DNA of 16,569 bases from the NCBI GenBank assembly GCA_031259665.1, contig JAIRLD010000055.1, positions 1 through 16,569 on the forward strand, written 5' to 3'. How positions within the stretch are numbered: position 1 is the first letter of the stretch; each line of letters starts with the position of its first letter. Below the pieces are notes generated by a model. It worked only from the letters and a program-made list of their open reading frames with translations. It was not told where the DNA came from and ran no database searches. Origin of the DNA: Puniceicoccales bacterium (GTDB taxonomy: Bacteria > Verrucomicrobiota > Verrucomicrobiia > Opitutales > LL51). The translations under genes were made by a program, and so were the position numbers. Positions 1-7,300 of this stretch are shown piece by piece.

Positions 1-100
1 TTTTATCTTTTCCAGTTTTCTATTACATTAACTGGGAGTAAAAAAGAATGAATGAACCATTAGATTTCTTCCAGTGAATCAAAAAAATTCAAATGCATCT

Positions 101-313
101 TTATTTTTCCTTAAAAAGGTCATCTTTCTCCTGAAAACCCGCATTCATATTGGCGCACAAATATTTCTCATTTTCCGTAATCGATGCTTCCCATTTTTCT
201 GCTATGCGCTGAAACCAATACCCTATCATCTGGCAGCCTTTTTGCGCAATGTATATCGCACATAGGCCCACCAAGATGATCCATACCATAAATACTCTTA
301 TTGATTGTTCCAT
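101..313 (-). CDS. Small single-pass membrane protein, unknown function
   Basis: This encodes 70 residues that I do not recognise as any named family. Residues about 8-25 form one hydrophobic segment (VWIILVGLCAIYIAQ), followed by a charged, probably cytoplasmic or periplasmic helix rich in Glu and Lys up to the C-terminal KEK. The start is supported by a purine-rich ribosome-binding site (GGAAAG) nine bases before the ATG, which most other genes in this window lack. A CTTGACA box preceded by an A-tract lies 46 bp upstream of the start (354-359). The overlapping plus-strand frame (74-265) has no comparable start signal and is treated as a shadow. The gene could be a small membrane-anchored accessory protein; no function can be assigned. 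Confidence 0.5.
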   Translation of the reverse strand: MEQSIRVFMVWIILVGLCAIYIAQKGCQMIGYWFQRIAEKWEASITENEKYLCANMNAGFQEKDDLFKEK

Positions 314-353
314 AATTCTTAACTTTCCACTAGGCTCGTTAACAAAGGGTATT

Positions 354-359
354 TGTCAA
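354..359 (-). promoter_or_regulatory. TTGACA box upstream of the small membrane-protein gene
   Basis: On the minus strand, TTGACA follows a run of seven A and GC (AAAAAAAGCTTGACA). The same string context occurs upstream of the ankyrin gene at 14769-14774. It resembles a -35 element with an A-rich upstream element. No good -10 is visible 17 bp downstream, so its role is inferred from recurrence. Confidence 0.4.
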
Positions 360-464
360 GCTTTTTTTAATTACTTTTTGTGGAAAATAATTCTTATTCA
401 AATTTTCAGGATAAAAGCTTATGGAAGTTCTTCCGATAAGAGCTATACGGAAGAGTATAAAGGG

Positions 465-536
<72 letters not shown>

Positions 537-583
537 CCGGGTAACGAATTAATGGAAAGCATTTTCCTATTTTTCTCAATCTT

Positions 584-1075
584 TTATTTTCTCAGCTCAT
601 GGTAGATAGTGCGCATTCTGGTTTCTTTAAAGTACAATTGTATTTTTATTACCTCTGCTCTAGTCCATAGATAGATTGCTCCTCCTGATAGTTCAGCCTC
701 TATAGATTCATCAGGAAATAATATTACAATTTCTGTCTTACCGAACACATAAGAACGTACCGTAAATCCTGAAAATCCTTGCGCTTTAAGGGCTGCGATG
801 GAATCGCTTTCTGCTATGGCGATTTGAATTCTTTCATGTGAACCTTCAAACCATTCACCTGCCAAGCTGTAGTTGTTAGGATAATAAATTACTACCATCT
901 TTCTAAGGGAGGTTTTCAGCTCAATATTGCACATTTTCGTATTCACATCACCACTTTCAAAGAGACTGTCAAAGAAACTTCCCAGGAAACTGGAACTTTG
1001 TACGCTAGACGTAGCCACAAAACTTGCCGCAACTAATACACCACTGACTTTTTTCTTTAGGCTTTTCATTACCAT
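584..1075 (-). CDS. Secreted array protein 1 (signal peptide, unknown family)
   Basis: This is the first of five tandem paralogues. I choose the start at the Met that is conserved in all five copies (163 residues). The open frame continues 20 codons upstream to 1135, but that stretch holds the TTGACA promoter box, and in paralogue 3 an in-frame stop closes it. An internal Met two codons later (1069) is also possible. Residues 1-27 form a signal peptide: basic MVMKSLKKK, then a hydrophobic Ala/Val/Ser core ending near SSVQSSS. The mature part shares the array pattern: a YYP.NYS motif, an ALKAQGFSGF motif, an alternating beta-like stretch (EIVILFP) and LSGGAIYL near the end. The C-terminus is longer and more charged than in its paralogues. 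It is probably exported to the periplasm or beyond; the function is unknown. Confidence 0.6.
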   Translation of the reverse strand: MVMKSLKKKVSGVLVAASFVATSSVQSSSFLGSFFDSLFESGDVNTKMCNIELKTSLRKMVVIYYPNNYSLAGEWFEGSHERIQIAIAESDSIAALKAQGFSGFTVRSYVFGKTEIVILFPDESIEAELSGGAIYLWTRAEVIKIQLYFKETRMRTIYHELRK

Positions 1076-1082
1076 GCCTGAG

Positions 1083-1111
1083 GCAAAATCAGATAAGCGA
1101 CCACCTGTCAA
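1083..1111 (-). promoter_or_regulatory. Array promoter 1 (TTGACA box)
   Basis: TTGACA at 1106-1111 lies 36 bp before the conserved ATG at 1075. The hexamer 17 bp downstream is TTTTGC, a poor -10. If the box is a true -35, transcription would begin at or next to the ATG. Confidence 0.4.
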
Positions 1112-1144
1112 GTTTTTTTGGAAAAATTTTTCCACAATGATACA

Positions 1145-1210
1145 TTTTAGTGATTTGCATTGTTTTTATCTCTAAAATTAACAGCTTCTAGCTATGGATT
1201 TATTCCATTA
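1145..1210 (+). pseudogene. Decayed 5' end of the large prepilin-like gene, copy 1
   Basis: The block with TGCATTGTTTTTATCTC and the following bases match the region before the intact large gene at 4345. They are followed by ATG GAT at 1194-1199. The frame then reaches TAA after five codons (MDLFH). It is a remnant of the divergent large gene carried along in duplication, not a functional gene. Confidence 0.5.
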
Positions 1211-1243
1211 AAAGAAGGCACTTAAAAAATAAATGCCCTCTTT
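1211..1243 (-). terminator. Hairpin terminator of secreted array gene 2
   Basis: The arms AAAGAAGGCA (1211-1220) and TGCCCTCTTT (1234-1243) form a 10-bp stem. In the minus-strand RNA the single difference becomes a G-U wobble, so pairing is kept only for transcripts of the upstream minus-strand gene. A U-rich stretch follows the stem. It lies about 55 bp after the stop codon. Confidence 0.55.
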
Positions 1244-1297
1244 GCTCAACCTAGTCCACCAGTAGACGTCAGTTATGAATCGCAATAATCATCTCAT

Positions 1298-1825
1298 CTA
1301 TTCTTGTTCCTCTGCTACCTGATGCACTACTCTAACTAAAGGTAATACTTCAGGCACCACTGTCGACGAAGGCAATGCAAAGATTCCTCCAGATAATGAC
1401 TCGATCTTTAGCGTATTAGGACATAATATCTGAACTTGTCTACTACCTATCTTATAGGTACGTTTTATGAATCCTAGAAATCCTTGTTCCTTAATGGATC
1501 TGAAGTCAAATTCGTTACCCTCAAATACGACGACTTGGGTTGCTGAATTCCCAGGTGTACGTGACACGGAATAGCCTTTAGGATAATAAAGCTTTGTCAT
1601 CTCTCTGTTAGAAATCTTCAAAGAAATCTCGATTAGAAATAGATCACCTCCTCTAACATGCCGTGTATTATCCGATCCAGTATGCTGCGCATTACCTTGT
1701 CTAGCACGTCGTGTACGACCTCCTCCAACATCACGAGCACTAGAACCTTGTACGCCAGACGCAGCCAATAAACTCGCTGCAATCAAGGCACAACCAATTT
1801 TTTTATTTAGGTTTTTTGTTTCCAT
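1298..1825 (-). CDS. Secreted array protein 2 (signal peptide, unknown family)
   Basis: Second paralogue, 175 residues from the conserved Met at 1825. An upstream in-frame ATG at 1861 overlaps the promoter box and is not preferred. The signal peptide METKNLNKK + IGCALIAASLLAASGVQG is almost identical to copies 3-5. After it comes a short Arg/Gly/Asp-rich, probably unstructured linker (about residues 30-60), unique to this copy. Then come the family motifs: MTKLYYPKGYS, VVVFEGNEFDF, IKEQGFLGF, VQILCP, and LSGGIFALP near the C-terminus. The Cys in the IGC triplet precedes the hydrophobic core, so it is not a lipobox. The promoter, spacing and terminator are the same as in other array units. The role is unknown; a secreted or surface factor is inferred. 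Confidence 0.65.
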   Translation of the reverse strand: METKNLNKKIGCALIAASLLAASGVQGSSARDVGGGRTRRARQGNAQHTGSDNTRHVRGGDLFLIEISLKISNREMTKLYYPKGYSVSRTPGNSATQVVVFEGNEFDFRSIKEQGFLGFIKRTYKIGSRQVQILCPNTLKIESLSGGIFALPSSTVVPEVLPLVRVVHQVAEEQE

Positions 1826-1832
1826 GCCTGAG

Positions 1833-1861
1833 ACAAGAGCAGATAAGCAATAGCTTGTCAA
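1833..1861 (-). promoter_or_regulatory. Array promoter 2 (TTGACA box)
   Basis: TTGACA at 1856-1861, exactly 36 bp before the ATG at 1825. The -10-like hexamer is TCTTGT after a 17-bp spacer. The region before the box is A-rich. Confidence 0.4.
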
Positions 1862-1946
1862 GTTTTTTTTGGGAAAATTTTTTCTCCAAATGACATATTT
1901 TAGTAATTCGCATTGTTTTTATCCATGAAATGGATAGCCTTTGGCC

Positions 1947-2111
1947 ATGGATAGCATTCGAAGGACGCAGGGCTTTGCATTAATGCTTGTTATTTCGGTG
2001 CTGACTGCTGTTTCCAGCTTAATCGTTAGGTTTGCGCTATTTTCAAATTTGGATAATAAGAAAATTGTCGATATCTTACATACTTCAATATGCACCACAA
2101 AACAAGACTAA
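1947..2111 (+). pseudogene. Truncated copy of the large prepilin-like gene (54 codons)
   Basis: An ATG at 1947 opens a 54-codon frame ending in TAA at 2109-2111. It aligns residue for residue with the first 54 residues of the intact gene at 4345: MDSIRRTQGFALMLVISVLT against MDGIRKTQGFALMLVISMLT, then NLDNKKI in both. The prepilin-type helix has gained a charged residue (IVRFALFSN instead of IIGFALLSN). Faint similarity continues past the stop to about 2150 (GCAAAAACTCCA). It is the best-preserved of four decayed 5' ends in the array spacers. Confidence 0.8.
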
Positions 2112-2181
2112 CAGTAAGTAATTTTGCAAAAACTCCACATCGCCTATGCAAAAACCCTTTACTTGGATTTTAGCCCAGCAG

Positions 2182-2215
2182 AAAGAGGATATCCGCACAA
2201 CAATATACCCATCTT
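2182..2215 (-). terminator. Degenerate terminator hairpin of secreted array gene 3
   Basis: AAAGAGGATAT (2182-2192) and ATATACCCATCTTT (2202-2215) stand where the other units have their terminator. They are followed by the array-specific AGTCAACC.ACGGACATC box (2217-2235). The stem is imperfect and may be weak. Confidence 0.3.
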
Positions 2216-2258
2216 TACTAAACCCAGTCAACCAACGGACATCTGTTCAGTCTAATTA

Positions 2259-2780
2259 CTAGGTTGTCCTACTTAGCAGTGCCCTAGGGAGTAGCCAAAT
2301 CCCTGATCGTGATTGTGCGGCCACTACAAATTTAGCAAGAAACAACACTTCAATTCGTATACCATTTATTCTACAGGTTAATTGTGTGAATCCTGGAAAT
2401 CCTTGCCCCTTAAGGGCTTCAAAGGGAAGATCGCCGTCTCTTTTCAACACAACAACCTTGATTGCTGACTCTCCCTCACCCATCGAGCTACTGAAAAAAC
2501 AAGGAGTCGGATGCTCCTCGCCTTGCAAGCTAGAACATCCGACACTTACCCGATTTCTCTCGAAGATTATTAAGTTATAGCCCGAAAAACAACTAATATT
2601 CACCTCTTCGTTCCAAGGGGCTTTTACAGCCACACTGGAGGATGCATTTATAACGTCAGTACTTTTTGCACAACTTCCTCCAATATCCTGTATACTAGAA
2701 CTTTTTACGCTAGACGCAGCTAGTAAACTCACCGCAATCAGGGCATAACCAACTTTTTTATTTAAGATTTCTGTCTCCAC
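2259..2780 (-). CDS. Secreted array protein 3 (signal peptide, GTG start)
   Basis: Third paralogue, 173 residues, starting with GTG at 2780 in the position where the other copies have ATG. An in-frame TAA a few codons upstream (about 2796-2801) excludes a longer form, and this fixes the start of the whole family. The signal peptide is METEILNKKVGYALIAVSLL followed by AASSVKSSS. The mature part is the most divergent: it has extra Cys residues (SCAKS, ISCFSG, VGCSS, TPCFFSS, TCRING), then the shared KVVVLKRDGD, ALKGQGFPGF and a C-terminal SGIWLLP. The Cys residues could form disulphides after export. The function is unknown. Confidence 0.6.
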   Translation of the reverse strand: METEILNKKVGYALIAVSLLAASSVKSSSIQDIGGSCAKSTDVINASSSVAVKAPWNEEVNISCFSGYNLIIFERNRVSVGCSSLQGEEHPTPCFFSSSMGEGESAIKVVVLKRDGDLPFEALKGQGFPGFTQLTCRINGIRIEVLFLAKFVVAAQSRSGIWLLPRALLSRTT

Positions 2781-2787
2781 GTTCAGA

Positions 2788-2816
2788 ATAAGACCAAATT
2801 ATCGATGATCTGTCAA
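2788..2816 (-). promoter_or_regulatory. Array promoter 3 (TTGACA / TCTTAT)
   Basis: TTGACA at 2811-2816 and TCTTAT at 2788-2793, separated by 17 bp. This is the best -35/-10 pair of the array. The box again lies 36 bp before the start codon (GTG at 2780). Confidence 0.5.
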
Positions 2817-2865
2817 GTTTTTTGGAGAAAAACTTTTCTATTTCTATGGGTATCAGAAATATCCT

Positions 2866-2936
2866 AACCACTCGCATTGTCTTTACCTTTAAAATGGATA
2901 GCTTCCAATTACAGATGGTATTCGAGGAACACAAGA
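2866..2936 (+). pseudogene. Decayed 5' end of the large prepilin-like gene, copy 3
   Basis: The sequence GATAGCTTCCAATT followed by ACAGATGGTATTCG at 2911 aligns directly with GATAGCTTTTAATT and ATGGATGGTATTCG before and at the intact start (4345). The start codon has mutated from ATG to ACA. Similarity stops after about 26 coding bases, where the terminator of array gene 4 begins. Confidence 0.5.
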
Positions 2937-2970
2937 AAAGAGGGCACCTAAAAAATAATATGCCCTCTTT
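2937..2970 (-). terminator. Hairpin terminator of secreted array gene 4
   Basis: Perfect 10-bp inverted repeat: AAAGAGGGCA (2937-2946) and TGCCCTCTTT (2961-2970) around a 14-base A/T-rich loop. In the minus-strand transcript the stem is followed by a pyrimidine-rich TCTTGTG stretch. It lies about 78 bp after the stop of the 3048-3488 gene. Confidence 0.65.
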
Positions 2971-3047
2971 GCTCAACTTAGTCAATCAATGGACGTCGGT
3001 TATAAATCGCAATAATTATCTCATCTATTCCAATTCAATCAAAAGCT

Positions 3048-3488
3048 CTACTCATCCCAAAACTCTGCTTTATTAAGTGCTGGACACATAGTCGCTATTA
3101 ACCGCATTACTTTATAATACGATGCTTCCCGCGGCAATACAACGATCCATCCGCCCGGTGATAATCCGACTTTGAGATCATTAGAAACCGATACTTCAAA
3201 AGGCACATCACGAACTTTAAACATATATCTTACTTTAAGGCCTCCTGCGGAAGCGTTTCCGCGAAACCCGAAGCAAGACACTAAATCTCCGTCCTCAAAT
3301 GCTATCTTACAGCTATCATGGAAATAAATCCTGACTCCTCCTCCTCTAGGAACATAAAAATTCATACCTATCAAAGAATAAACCTGCTCAGCATCCTGAG
3401 CATTAGAACCTTGTACGCTAGACGCAGCCAATAAACTCGCTGCAATCAAGGCACAACCAACTTTTTTCTTTAGGTTTTTTGTTACCAT
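3048..3488 (-). CDS. Secreted array protein 4 (signal peptide, unknown family)
   Basis: Fourth and shortest paralogue, 146 residues from the conserved Met (3488). The open frame runs 20 codons further upstream through the promoter box, as in copy 1, which I regard as accidental. The signal peptide is MVTKNLKKKVGCALIAASLL followed by AASSVQGSNAQ. The mature part begins with NFYVPRGGGV and contains GFRG, a beta-rich KVRYMFKVRDVPFEVSV stretch and LSPGGWIVVLP near the end, matching the C-terminal pattern of the family. The segment corresponding to the ALK.QGF motif is reduced. It is followed by the best terminator hairpin of the array. An exported product is predicted; the function is unknown. 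Confidence 0.62.
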   Translation of the reverse strand: MVTKNLKKKVGCALIAASLLAASSVQGSNAQDAEQVYSLIGMNFYVPRGGGVRIYFHDSCKIAFEDGDLVSCFGFRGNASAGGLKVRYMFKVRDVPFEVSVSNDLKVGLSPGGWIVVLPREASYYKVMRLIATMCPALNKAEFWDE

Positions 3489-3495
3489 GCCTGAG

Positions 3496-3524
3496 ACAAA
3501 ATCAGATAAGCGACCACCTGTCAA
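3496..3524 (-). promoter_or_regulatory. Array promoter 4 (TTGACA box)
   Basis: TTGACA at 3519-3524, 36 bp before the ATG at 3488. The -10-like hexamer is TTTTGT after 17 bp. From the box to the ATG it is nearly identical to promoters 1 and 5. Confidence 0.4.
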
Positions 3525-3560
3525 GTTTTTTTGGAAAAATTTTCTCAAAATAATATATTC

Positions 3561-3632
3561 CAGTAATTCGCATTGTTTTTATCTCCAAAATTGATAGCTT
3601 TTGGTCATAGATAGTATTTAGAAAATGTAGAA
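3561..3632 (+). pseudogene. Decayed 5' end of the large prepilin-like gene, copy 4
   Basis: The upstream block TTCGCATTGTTTTTATCTCC is identical to that before the intact large gene. The start codon is ATA at 3607 instead of ATG, and the fifth codon has become a TAG stop. Only about 26 coding bases can be recognised before the terminator of array gene 5. Confidence 0.5.
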
Positions 3633-3666
3633 AAAGAGGACACTTACAAAGTAATATGCCCTCTTT
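3633..3666 (-). terminator. Hairpin terminator of secreted array gene 5
   Basis: Arms AAAGAGGACA (3633-3642) and TGCCCTCTTT (3657-3666). The one difference from a perfect repeat gives a G-U pair in minus-strand RNA and a mismatch in plus-strand RNA. This supports use by the gene at 3696-4226. Confidence 0.55.
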
Positions 3667-3695
3667 GCTCGACTTAGTCAACCGACGGACATCGG

Positions 3696-4226
3696 CTAAT
3701 TTCTATTGACGGTTACTTCCCGCAACGATCCATCGGATAATATCACTAGCAAGGATCCAGCAGGTGAAATTGCATGACGACACCCAGCAGGCAATATAGA
3801 GATCGTTCCATTTGGTAGCACAGCTGGTATAAATCCTTCAGGAGCGAACATCTGAATTTGTGTACCAGTAAGACTGTATCCTTTAAGACCAGGAAATCTT
3901 TGCTCCATAAGTTTTTCAAGAGAAGCTTCATCGCTATCTTTAACCAAGGCAATTAAGAGTTGTCCCGCCCAATTTGACTTTCCGGGTCCGACTACTATTT
4001 GATAGCCTTGAAGCAAGTAAAAACCAAACTCTACTTCAAAACCGAATCCATTGGATCTCATCACAGTTGCATACCGAATCTTTGCTACATCTCCACTGTT
4101 AAATGTGCTAGAACCTTCAAGTGTGCTAACACCTTGTGCACTAGAACCTTGTACGCTAGACGCAGCCAATAAACTCGCTGCAATCAAGGCACAACCAACT
4201 TTTTTATTTAGGTTTTTTGTTTCCAT
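3696..4226 (-). CDS. Secreted array protein 5 (signal peptide, unknown family)
   Basis: Fifth paralogue, 176 residues from the conserved Met at 4226; the frame is open to 4262. The signal peptide METKNLNKKVGCALIAASLL followed by AASSVQGSSAQG is basic at the start and then strongly hydrophobic, with a likely cleavage near GSSA. The mature part shows IRYATVMRSN, a YLLQGYQIVVGP segment, ALVKDSDEASLEKLMEQRFPG, IQMFAPEGF and LPNGTISILP. An extra C-terminal stretch adds a second hydrophobic strand (SLLVILSDGS). It is divergently arranged with the intact large prepilin-like gene, with 118 bp between start codons. This is the arrangement from which the other units appear to have been copied. The function is unknown. 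Confidence 0.65.
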   Translation of the reverse strand: METKNLNKKVGCALIAASLLAASSVQGSSAQGVSTLEGSSTFNSGDVAKIRYATVMRSNGFGFEVEFGFYLLQGYQIVVGPGKSNWAGQLLIALVKDSDEASLEKLMEQRFPGLKGYSLTGTQIQMFAPEGFIPAVLPNGTISILPAGCRHAISPAGSLLVILSDGSLREVTVNRN

Positions 4227-4233
4227 GCCTGAG

Positions 4234-4262
4234 ACAAGGGCAGATAAGCGACCACCTGTCAA
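4234..4262 (-). promoter_or_regulatory. Array promoter 5 (TTGACA box)
   Basis: TTGACA at 4257-4262, 36 bp before the ATG at 4226, with CCTTGT after 17 bp. An A/T-rich tract of about 20 bp precedes the box on the minus strand and could act as an upstream element. Confidence 0.4.
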
Positions 4263-4296
4263 GTTTTTTTTGAAAAAATTTTACATAACGATATAT

Positions 4297-4344
4297 TTTA
4301 GCGATTCGCATTGTTTTTATCTCCAAAATTGATAGCTTTTAATT
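4297..4344 (+). promoter_or_regulatory. Conserved leader of the large prepilin-like gene
   Basis: The block from GATTCGCATTGTTTTTATC to GATAGCTTTTAATT is kept in all five spacers of the array, even where the downstream coding part is lost. No Shine-Dalgarno motif precedes the ATG at 4345. The block must contain the plus-strand promoter or leader, but I cannot point to a convincing -35/-10 pair. Confidence 0.35.
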
Positions 4345-7300
4345 ATGGATGGTATTCGGAAAACGCAGGGTTTTGCATTAATGCTTGTCATTTCGATGCT
4401 GACCATTGTTTCCAGCTTAATCATTGGGTTTGCGCTACTTTCGAATTTAGATAATAAGAAAATTGCCAATACTTTTCACTCCCCGGCACTCGTCGCGAAA
4501 CAAAATGCTCTCCGTGCGCTCAACGAAGCCCTTGCTAAACTCCAAGCGGCATCGGGGCAGGATACGGTTGCGACGGCTAAAGCGGATATTCTTGGAACAG
4601 CGGAAAACAAACATTGGGTAGGGGTTTGGAAGGTTAACAAATGCGACGAAAAAGTCGTAACGGAACAGGATCAAAAGAATTTCTTAATCTGGCTTGTTTC
4701 GGGAGATTACTATGAAGAAAGCGATTGCCAAACGGCCATCGAAACTACTAGGCGTATTGCCATTATCGATCCCAAATATACGAACATTACTCCCGTTTAC
4801 GTCGAGCTTGTCGACACAGCCGATAGCAATAGTAGTGGACAATACGCCTATTGGATCGACGATCAGAGCTTAAAAATCCAAGGGAACATTTACGATTTCG
4901 GAAATTCTTTCAAGGAACTATTTATCGCATCGTCGCGTTCCAATAATGATGCGTATAATCTTGCAAAAAAGCAGTGCCAAGGGAAATATGGTCTAGCGAT
5001 GGTAGCGGATTACGGCAATTGTCCACTGACGCAGGAGTTTTTAGATGGCCATAAAGACATTCAGAGTGAAGTGAGTTATACGAATCTTTTGGATTTATCG
5101 GCTATTTCCGATGTACAGCAGCAGTATTTACAGAATAAGTTTCACGACTTGACGAATTTATCGTTGGGGCTATTGACGGATACGCGCAACGGAGGATTTC
5201 GGAAAAATTTACGTTATAGTACGAATTATTTGAGTGAGGTACCGAATAATGCGTTTATCTTTCTACCGCCAGAGACAAATTTTCCGGCGCCACCGACGAC
5301 CTGGGGGTATTTGAAGAGTTTCGTTGAGATTAACACGGGCAGTTTAGTGCCACGGGCGACGACTCCGCTCTATCGGCCCCAAGCGGGAGTAAATTATAGC
5401 GATTGCACGATGACGACGACGACAGATGCAAACGGCTACACGACGGGGGTGATTTCCGGGACGAACAGCGGCGATTTGGGTATTGCGACCGTCCACGGCA
5501 TCTACCCCATTTGGGTAGAATTTAAAAATTATGCTATTTTGTATTATTTCAGCGGATATACTCCGACCAATGGATCCGGTGGTGGCCATTACCAATCTTT
5601 GCGCATGCAGCCTGGGTTTTACTTTGAAAATCCCTACACCTATGCTTTGAATTCCACAACAATAAAAATCGGCCAATGGGCACCCTATGTCTCTAACCCA
5701 GAAAATGGCGACACCGCACGCTACCAGAAACAACCAACCTTTCGTTGCAGAATTTTTCATGTCGATGAGAGCTCCATCGATGGTCTTCTCCAAGGTTACT
5801 CCAATAGCGAAAACGATGACGATAGGGTTTTCCCATTTTTGAGTATTGCACCCGATAAATACATGCGTCCCGTTTGGGATGGAACCATTACAATGAATTG
5901 TGCCCGTGCCTCCGCCAAATATATTTATCTGAATACCCACACATCCTACATTGCTTCCGGAAAGGTTAAGACCTTAGCGACTACTACAAATAATAATCTG
6001 AATGGCTATAATGTCAACGACATACGCTTCTACCAAGACGGTATCAATGCTAATACGATGGCCGACAAATGCTTGATAGAAAGTTATCCTTCTTCCTCTT
6101 CAAGTGATTGGAATGGCACTTGGTTCAATGACACGGATCAATGGACCTCGCTGTGTCTGAGAATCATGGATAACAATGGCAATGTCCTCCAGCAAATCTG
6201 TGACATCGAAATGAAGTATAACTCCCTCAATTCCGATCGTAATTTTACATCCAATAACTTGGCTTCGTGGTATGGTAAATATATCCCGCTCTATCTCACC
6301 TGCGTCAGCCTGCGCCAAGAGCCTTCCCCAACTTCCAATTACTGGCACCAATATACACCCAATGGAATCGGTGTACGACCTCTCATTGAAGCCAATCCCT
6401 GCGCCCCCATCTCATGTCGAACCGCCCACCAGGATGATATGATTTCTCCGAGCTATTCTAACAATTTTATTCCTGGCAACTGGTCCTGGTGTGCCCACTG
6501 GCTAGGTCTATCCGATGCGAATAGCACCACCTGTAACCATTCGGAACATGTCCCTTTCACCGAGCACAGCGAATTTCGCAATCTATTTGATTTGCCTGAG
6601 CCGACTTACAAATTCTTCAACCTCGGCTTTCTCCAGCATATGAACGCCGGCTGCTTCTCCTACCATCCCACCTACGCCTTTGGTAATTCCTACCAAAATC
6701 CTCATATCCCGCGGGATAGATTCTTTCAGCAAAGTGGCTCCATCAGCGGTTCTACTTGGCCTTCCCATAACCGCGTCGAAATGCTCTACGACTACTCCTA
6801 CTGCCTCAATCGCACCCTTTGGGATGGGTATTTCATCGCCGCTACCGATTCAGATACGACCAACCCCGTTCTCATTAACCATCGCCAAAAAGTATTTACA
6901 GGCATAGATACTCTCGCAATCAAAAACTCCATTTATTCCTTTCAAAATGCCGCAGAAAATATGGCCATTCACGGTGCCTTTAATATCAATTCTACCTCCA
7001 AAGATGCCTGGACAGCCTTTTTAGGTAGTACGGCAGGTAACTTCACTAACAACGAAACCTACGCGGAATATTCTCGCATCCAAACACTCAATTCCACCAG
7101 CGATGTAGGCCTATGCCAACTGAACCAAACACAAGTTCAATCTCTAGCAGAAAAAGTTGTTGAGCAAATCAAATTGCGGGGCGTTGCCGGTAGTATTGGC
7201 GAATTCGTCAATCGGAAATTAATTGCAAAAAATAGCGATACCACCCATAAATTGGGACTTAAAGGAGCACTTCAAGCAGCCATCGATGGAACGAATATTA

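Noticed and set aside
1076..1135. N-terminal extension of array protein 1 (and the like in copies 2, 4 and 5), rich in LTGGRLSDF
   Set aside because: The conserved residues only reflect the conserved promoter DNA. TTGACA lies inside it, and copy 3 has an in-frame stop and a GTG start at the later position.
1789..1825. Possible lipobox (IGC or VGC) in the array signal peptides
   Set aside because: The Cys stands before the hydrophobic core instead of after it, so lipoprotein processing is not expected.
5344..5940. 198-residue minus-strand open frame inside the large prepilin-like gene
   Set aside because: It has no start signal and no recognisable motif, and it lies antisense to a clearly conserved plus-strand protein; it is a composition shadow.
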